Shown one piece after another: positions 8,971 through 11,246 of a stretch of 11,246 nucleotides of DNA. The stretch lies in contig JAGGZS010000226.1 in the NCBI GenBank assembly GCA_021161885.1, forward strand, positions 1-11,246, given 5' to 3'. The DNA comes from a bacterium. GTDB lineage: Bacteria; Auribacterota; Auribacteria; Auribacterales; Auribacteraceae. The position numbers and the translations under genes are program-made. Positions within the stretch are counted from its first letter, which is position 1, and each line of letters opens with the position of its first letter. The notes under the pieces are model-generated. The model saw only the letters and a program-made list of their open reading frames with translations. It searched no databases and was not told the DNA's origin.

Positions 8971-11058
8971 CTACAGTGAAACAGTAACTGCGCTTTGAGA
9001 CAACTCATTTACTTTATTTATCAACCCGGTTATAGATAATTTATCAGCTTTGTACTGGCTAACGAGCCCTAAGCGTTCAAAAACTTTTGCTATATTATCT
9101 TGTTCGGTTTTGCCGTTTTTAATATCCTGCTCTATTTCTGCGAGTTTTTTAATCTGTTCAGCCACTTCATAGGTTACAACAGTAACCGTATAGCCGCCAA
9201 TATCTGTTTGTTCTAAAATTTTACTGGCATCAACAGGAAAATCTTCTCCTTGAGAATCAAGTGTATCAAATAAAAAAACAATCTGCCTGCCGTTAATTGA
9301 CAGTTCAATCGATAATCTGTCATTAAGGAAAACAAGATTATCGAGTTTTATTTGCGGAGCGTACTGTTTCATCCACGGCTCAAGATAAAGCTGTGCCCTA
9401 TCCATAAGGTCAGATAAATTTTCCCGCAGCAATATCATATCTTTTGGGAACATATTTTTTATGCTCGCGCTTATGAGCATAGATGAAAAAACAACTGTTT
9501 TCACTTGTTTAGCCCCCCCGTTAACCAACGGATTGCCAGAAAGCCACGAAGCGACAGCCAATGTTGAGGCTGACACCCATCGTTCAAGAGGCGTCTTTGT
9601 ATTTCTGATTAACGCAATGTATCTGCTGTTATTTTTTATTTTGATTAAAGAAGGTTTTAAAGATCGGTAACTTATCTGTTTATCATTTAATTCACTGCAT
9701 ATACCTTGCTGATGAAAACCGCCCGCTATGATTATTCCTACAGGACATCCTTGCGACTCCATTGCGGACAGCAGGTTGTCAACCATAACCGAATCTCTTG
9801 CGCGGGCTTTAGAATAAAAATCCAACCCGCATTGATAAGCCTGTGCAAGAATATTCCAATTTACCTTAGCGCCTAAATCCGAATTAAATATTTTCGCCGT
9901 ACAAACTTTAAGTTTCTGAACATCCCCAAACCCGATCAGATTATCTAAATCAGCATTGATTATATGAAGCCGCACAAGATTATTTAAGTCATACAACGAA
10001 CAAATGTAATCTATTATTTGCCGTTCATCCTCGGTGGTAAACAGGACATTTCTGACTTCGCTGATACATTGTTTCAGTTGGTTATGAAAAGAAACGGAAT
10101 CAAGCGAGGCAACCATATCAAGGTATTTATTATATGTTATTATTTCTTTAAAAAATTCATTATCATATTTACTTGACCGGGCAAGACTAACTATGCGGCC
10201 GAAATATTCTTTGGCAGTTATTTTCTGTAACTGAAAGTTAAGGTCGGTAGTAAACAGCCCGGCTAATTCAGCTTTATCGGTATGGGCAGTAAACCAGTCG
10301 AAAAAAGCGAGCCGTTCGGATTCTACCGCATTTAAGTTTATATTTTTTTCAACTCGACAGGTATTCAAATATTTTTCTATTTCGCCGAACCGTTTAACAT
10401 CCTTGCCTGAAACCTTATATAATTCCCCTAAATATTCGCTAAAATCTTTTAATTCAATTTCGCTTCTTTTGTATGCCGACCATTTTTCTATAAATTCATT
10501 TTGTTCGCGGTTTAATTTAACCTGAGCAAAAAGCAGAGATTGCTCAATAAGGTATTTTATTGACATAACAGCACTGTGCTGTATTTTCAAAAGAGCGGTC
10601 ATACAGTTATAATTTTCAATATAACAATCCCTATTTTCCGCTCCTGTCAGTAAAAAGTCTTTATCCGAGGTAAGAGACAAATATTCAGCGCCGGAGATAC
10701 TTCCGTTTTTCACAAACTGTTTCGATACATCAATTAATGCTTTTTTGTCAGGGAATTTTTTAAACCTGTCTATATTGTATCGACCTTGAGCTCCTTCTAC
10801 GGCGACAACCGCGTAACCGTGATATTTTACAATCCGTTCGATAAGTTTAGCTATGGCATATTGCGCTTCAGGCTGGCAATGGGCATCCTGAATATAGTAA
10901 ATAAGATTACCGTCTTCATAATCATTTTTTGAATTGATACTCGCGATATCACATGGTATTTTGCATTCTTTTATTTCAGAAGCGAAACTCAGGTTTGGGG
11001 AGTGTAAAAAAAATACAAATAGATAAAACAACCAAAATGTCTGTTTTCTGATAACCAT
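8971..11058 (-). CDS. exported protein with a TraB/EreA/ChaN-like (Tiki superfamily) domain
   Basis: The protein has 695 residues. Start: ATG at 11056-11058, with AGGA 8 nt upstream and an in-frame stop just before it. Residues 1-26 form a signal peptide: Arg4 and Lys5, a very aromatic core, and a cleavage-like Ser-Phe-Ala before Ser27. The mature protein should lie outside the inner membrane, or be anchored to it if the signal is not cleaved.

The next part has the marks of the TraB/GumN, EreA and ChaN group: QDAH (57-60) in the first strand, a V-E-G-A-Q-G turn (87-92), TGAENRD (138-144), a long helical middle (150-400), RDSVMVDNL (421-429) and a GGFHQQG strand-end (446-452). In this superfamily such paired His and Glu residues line the active or metal/haem site. 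Residues 500-695 are a second part of unknown family with alternating strands and helices.

The stop is TAG, in the same frame as the downstream giant gene. The substrate is unknown. Confidence 0.92.
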   Translation of the reverse strand: MVIRKQTFWLFYLFVFFLHSPNLSFASEIKECKIPCDIASINSKNDYEDGNLIYYIQDAHCQPEAQYAIAKLIERIVKYHGYAVVAVEGAQGRYNIDRFKKFPDKKALIDVSKQFVKNGSISGAEYLSLTSDKDFLLTGAENRDCYIENYNCMTALLKIQHSAVMSIKYLIEQSLLFAQVKLNREQNEFIEKWSAYKRSEIELKDFSEYLGELYKVSGKDVKRFGEIEKYLNTCRVEKNINLNAVESERLAFFDWFTAHTDKAELAGLFTTDLNFQLQKITAKEYFGRIVSLARSSKYDNEFFKEIITYNKYLDMVASLDSVSFHNQLKQCISEVRNVLFTTEDERQIIDYICSLYDLNNLVRLHIINADLDNLIGFGDVQKLKVCTAKIFNSDLGAKVNWNILAQAYQCGLDFYSKARARDSVMVDNLLSAMESQGCPVGIIIAGGFHQQGICSELNDKQISYRSLKPSLIKIKNNSRYIALIRNTKTPLERWVSASTLAVASWLSGNPLVNGGAKQVKTVVFSSMLISASIKNMFPKDMILLRENLSDLMDRAQLYLEPWMKQYAPQIKLDNLVFLNDRLSIELSINGRQIVFLFDTLDSQGEDFPVDASKILEQTDIGGYTVTVVTYEVAEQIKKLAEIEQDIKNGKTEQDNIAKVFERLGLVSQYKADKLSITGLINKVNELSQSAVTVSL
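10981..11058 (-). other. signal peptide coding segment
   Basis: It encodes residues 1-26: a short basic start (Arg4, Lys5), a hydrophobic core unusually rich in Phe, Trp and Leu (about residues 8-19), and a polar end with Ser24-Phe25-Ala26 fitting signal peptidase I. Cleavage would leave Ser27 as the first residue. The next residues contain Cys32 and Cys36, but no lipobox precedes them, so a lipoprotein is unlikely. Confidence 0.8.
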
Positions 11059-11066
11059 ATTTTTAT

Positions 11067-11070
11067 TCCT
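11067..11070 (-). promoter_or_regulatory. ribosome binding site of the 695-residue gene
   Basis: AGGA on the - strand lies 8 nt before the ATG at 11058. Spacing and sequence are standard. Together with the in-frame TAA upstream, this fixes the start. Confidence 0.75.
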
Positions 11071-11114
11071 GATTACACCATAATAATTTTAATGGGAAAA
11101 GTTTTTTACCTTTA

Positions 11115-11149
11115 ATTATATTATATATTATTTTGAGCAGGTTTGACAG
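11115..11149 (-). promoter_or_regulatory. candidate sigma70 promoter of the two-gene - strand operon
   Basis: On the - strand, CTGTCA (11149-11144, four of six consensus bases) is followed after 18 bases by a perfect TATAAT (11125-11120). A second TATAAT overlaps it by one base (11120-11115). This would give a leader of roughly 50 bases before the ATG. The region is very AT-rich, so TATAAT by chance is not rare. Position upstream of the only operon supports the call. Confidence 0.5.
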
Positions 11150-11246
11150 AATTTTAATTCAAGATATTTACATAGCACATTATTTTATATATATTATGGT
11201 AAAGATAAAATCGGCAAAAACCTAATAAAGAAAATCCGATTAAACA

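Noticed and set aside
8971..8973. Reassignment of TAG to an amino acid in this organism
   Set aside because: Only one in-frame TAG interrupts these long frames, and the other two genes end in TAA. A recoded genome would be expected to show several, and no suppressor tRNA is visible here.
11209..11241. Hairpin AATCGG/CCGATT with a 21-nt loop, followed on the - strand by a T-rich stretch, as a terminator of a gene to the right
   Set aside because: The stem is six base pairs with a long loop in AT-rich sequence, and no gene is visible to the right to support it.

Overview
This AT-rich bacterial window holds three protein-coding genes and no RNA genes, CRISPR arrays or insertion sequences. The best guess for the source is an uncultured bacterium of the Omnitrophota (OP3) type. 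That guess rests on a giant multidomain protein of about 2600 residues beside an exported protein with a QDAH...GGFH (TraB/EreA/ChaN-like) fold, a combination I associate with that group. It is an inference, since no marker gene is present.

Layout: (1) Left edge to 1012, + strand: the C-terminal part of a polytopic membrane protein, probably a GT-C (GT39/PMT-like) glycosyltransferase, cut by the window edge. (2) 1013-1170: a short convergent spacer with a weak terminator-like hairpin and a perfect 10-bp tandem duplication. (3) 1171-8955, - strand: a 2594-residue giant protein with an N-terminal module of unknown type, a class I SAM-dependent methyltransferase domain, a possible GNAT-like segment, long helical regions with no recognised family, and a C-terminal alpha/beta module. 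(4) 8971-11058, - strand: a 695-residue protein with a signal peptide and a TraB/EreA/ChaN-like domain. (5) 11059-11246: the upstream region of the - strand pair, with a good Shine-Dalgarno site and a plausible sigma70 promoter.

The most notable point is the junction of the two - strand genes. Both lie in the same reading frame, separated by one TAG and five sense codons. The downstream gene can only start at a TTG with a poorly spaced Shine-Dalgarno match, because its next ATG is 58 codons later. Three readings are possible: an operon with translational coupling, a single exported giant gene of about 3295 codons broken by one nonsense codon, or a gene with UAG readthrough. The upstream half carries the only export signal, so the reading chosen decides whether the giant protein is cytoplasmic or exported.

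The two - strand genes are almost certainly co-transcribed from the promoter near 11115-11149. The membrane glycosyltransferase converges on them from the other strand and need not be functionally linked.
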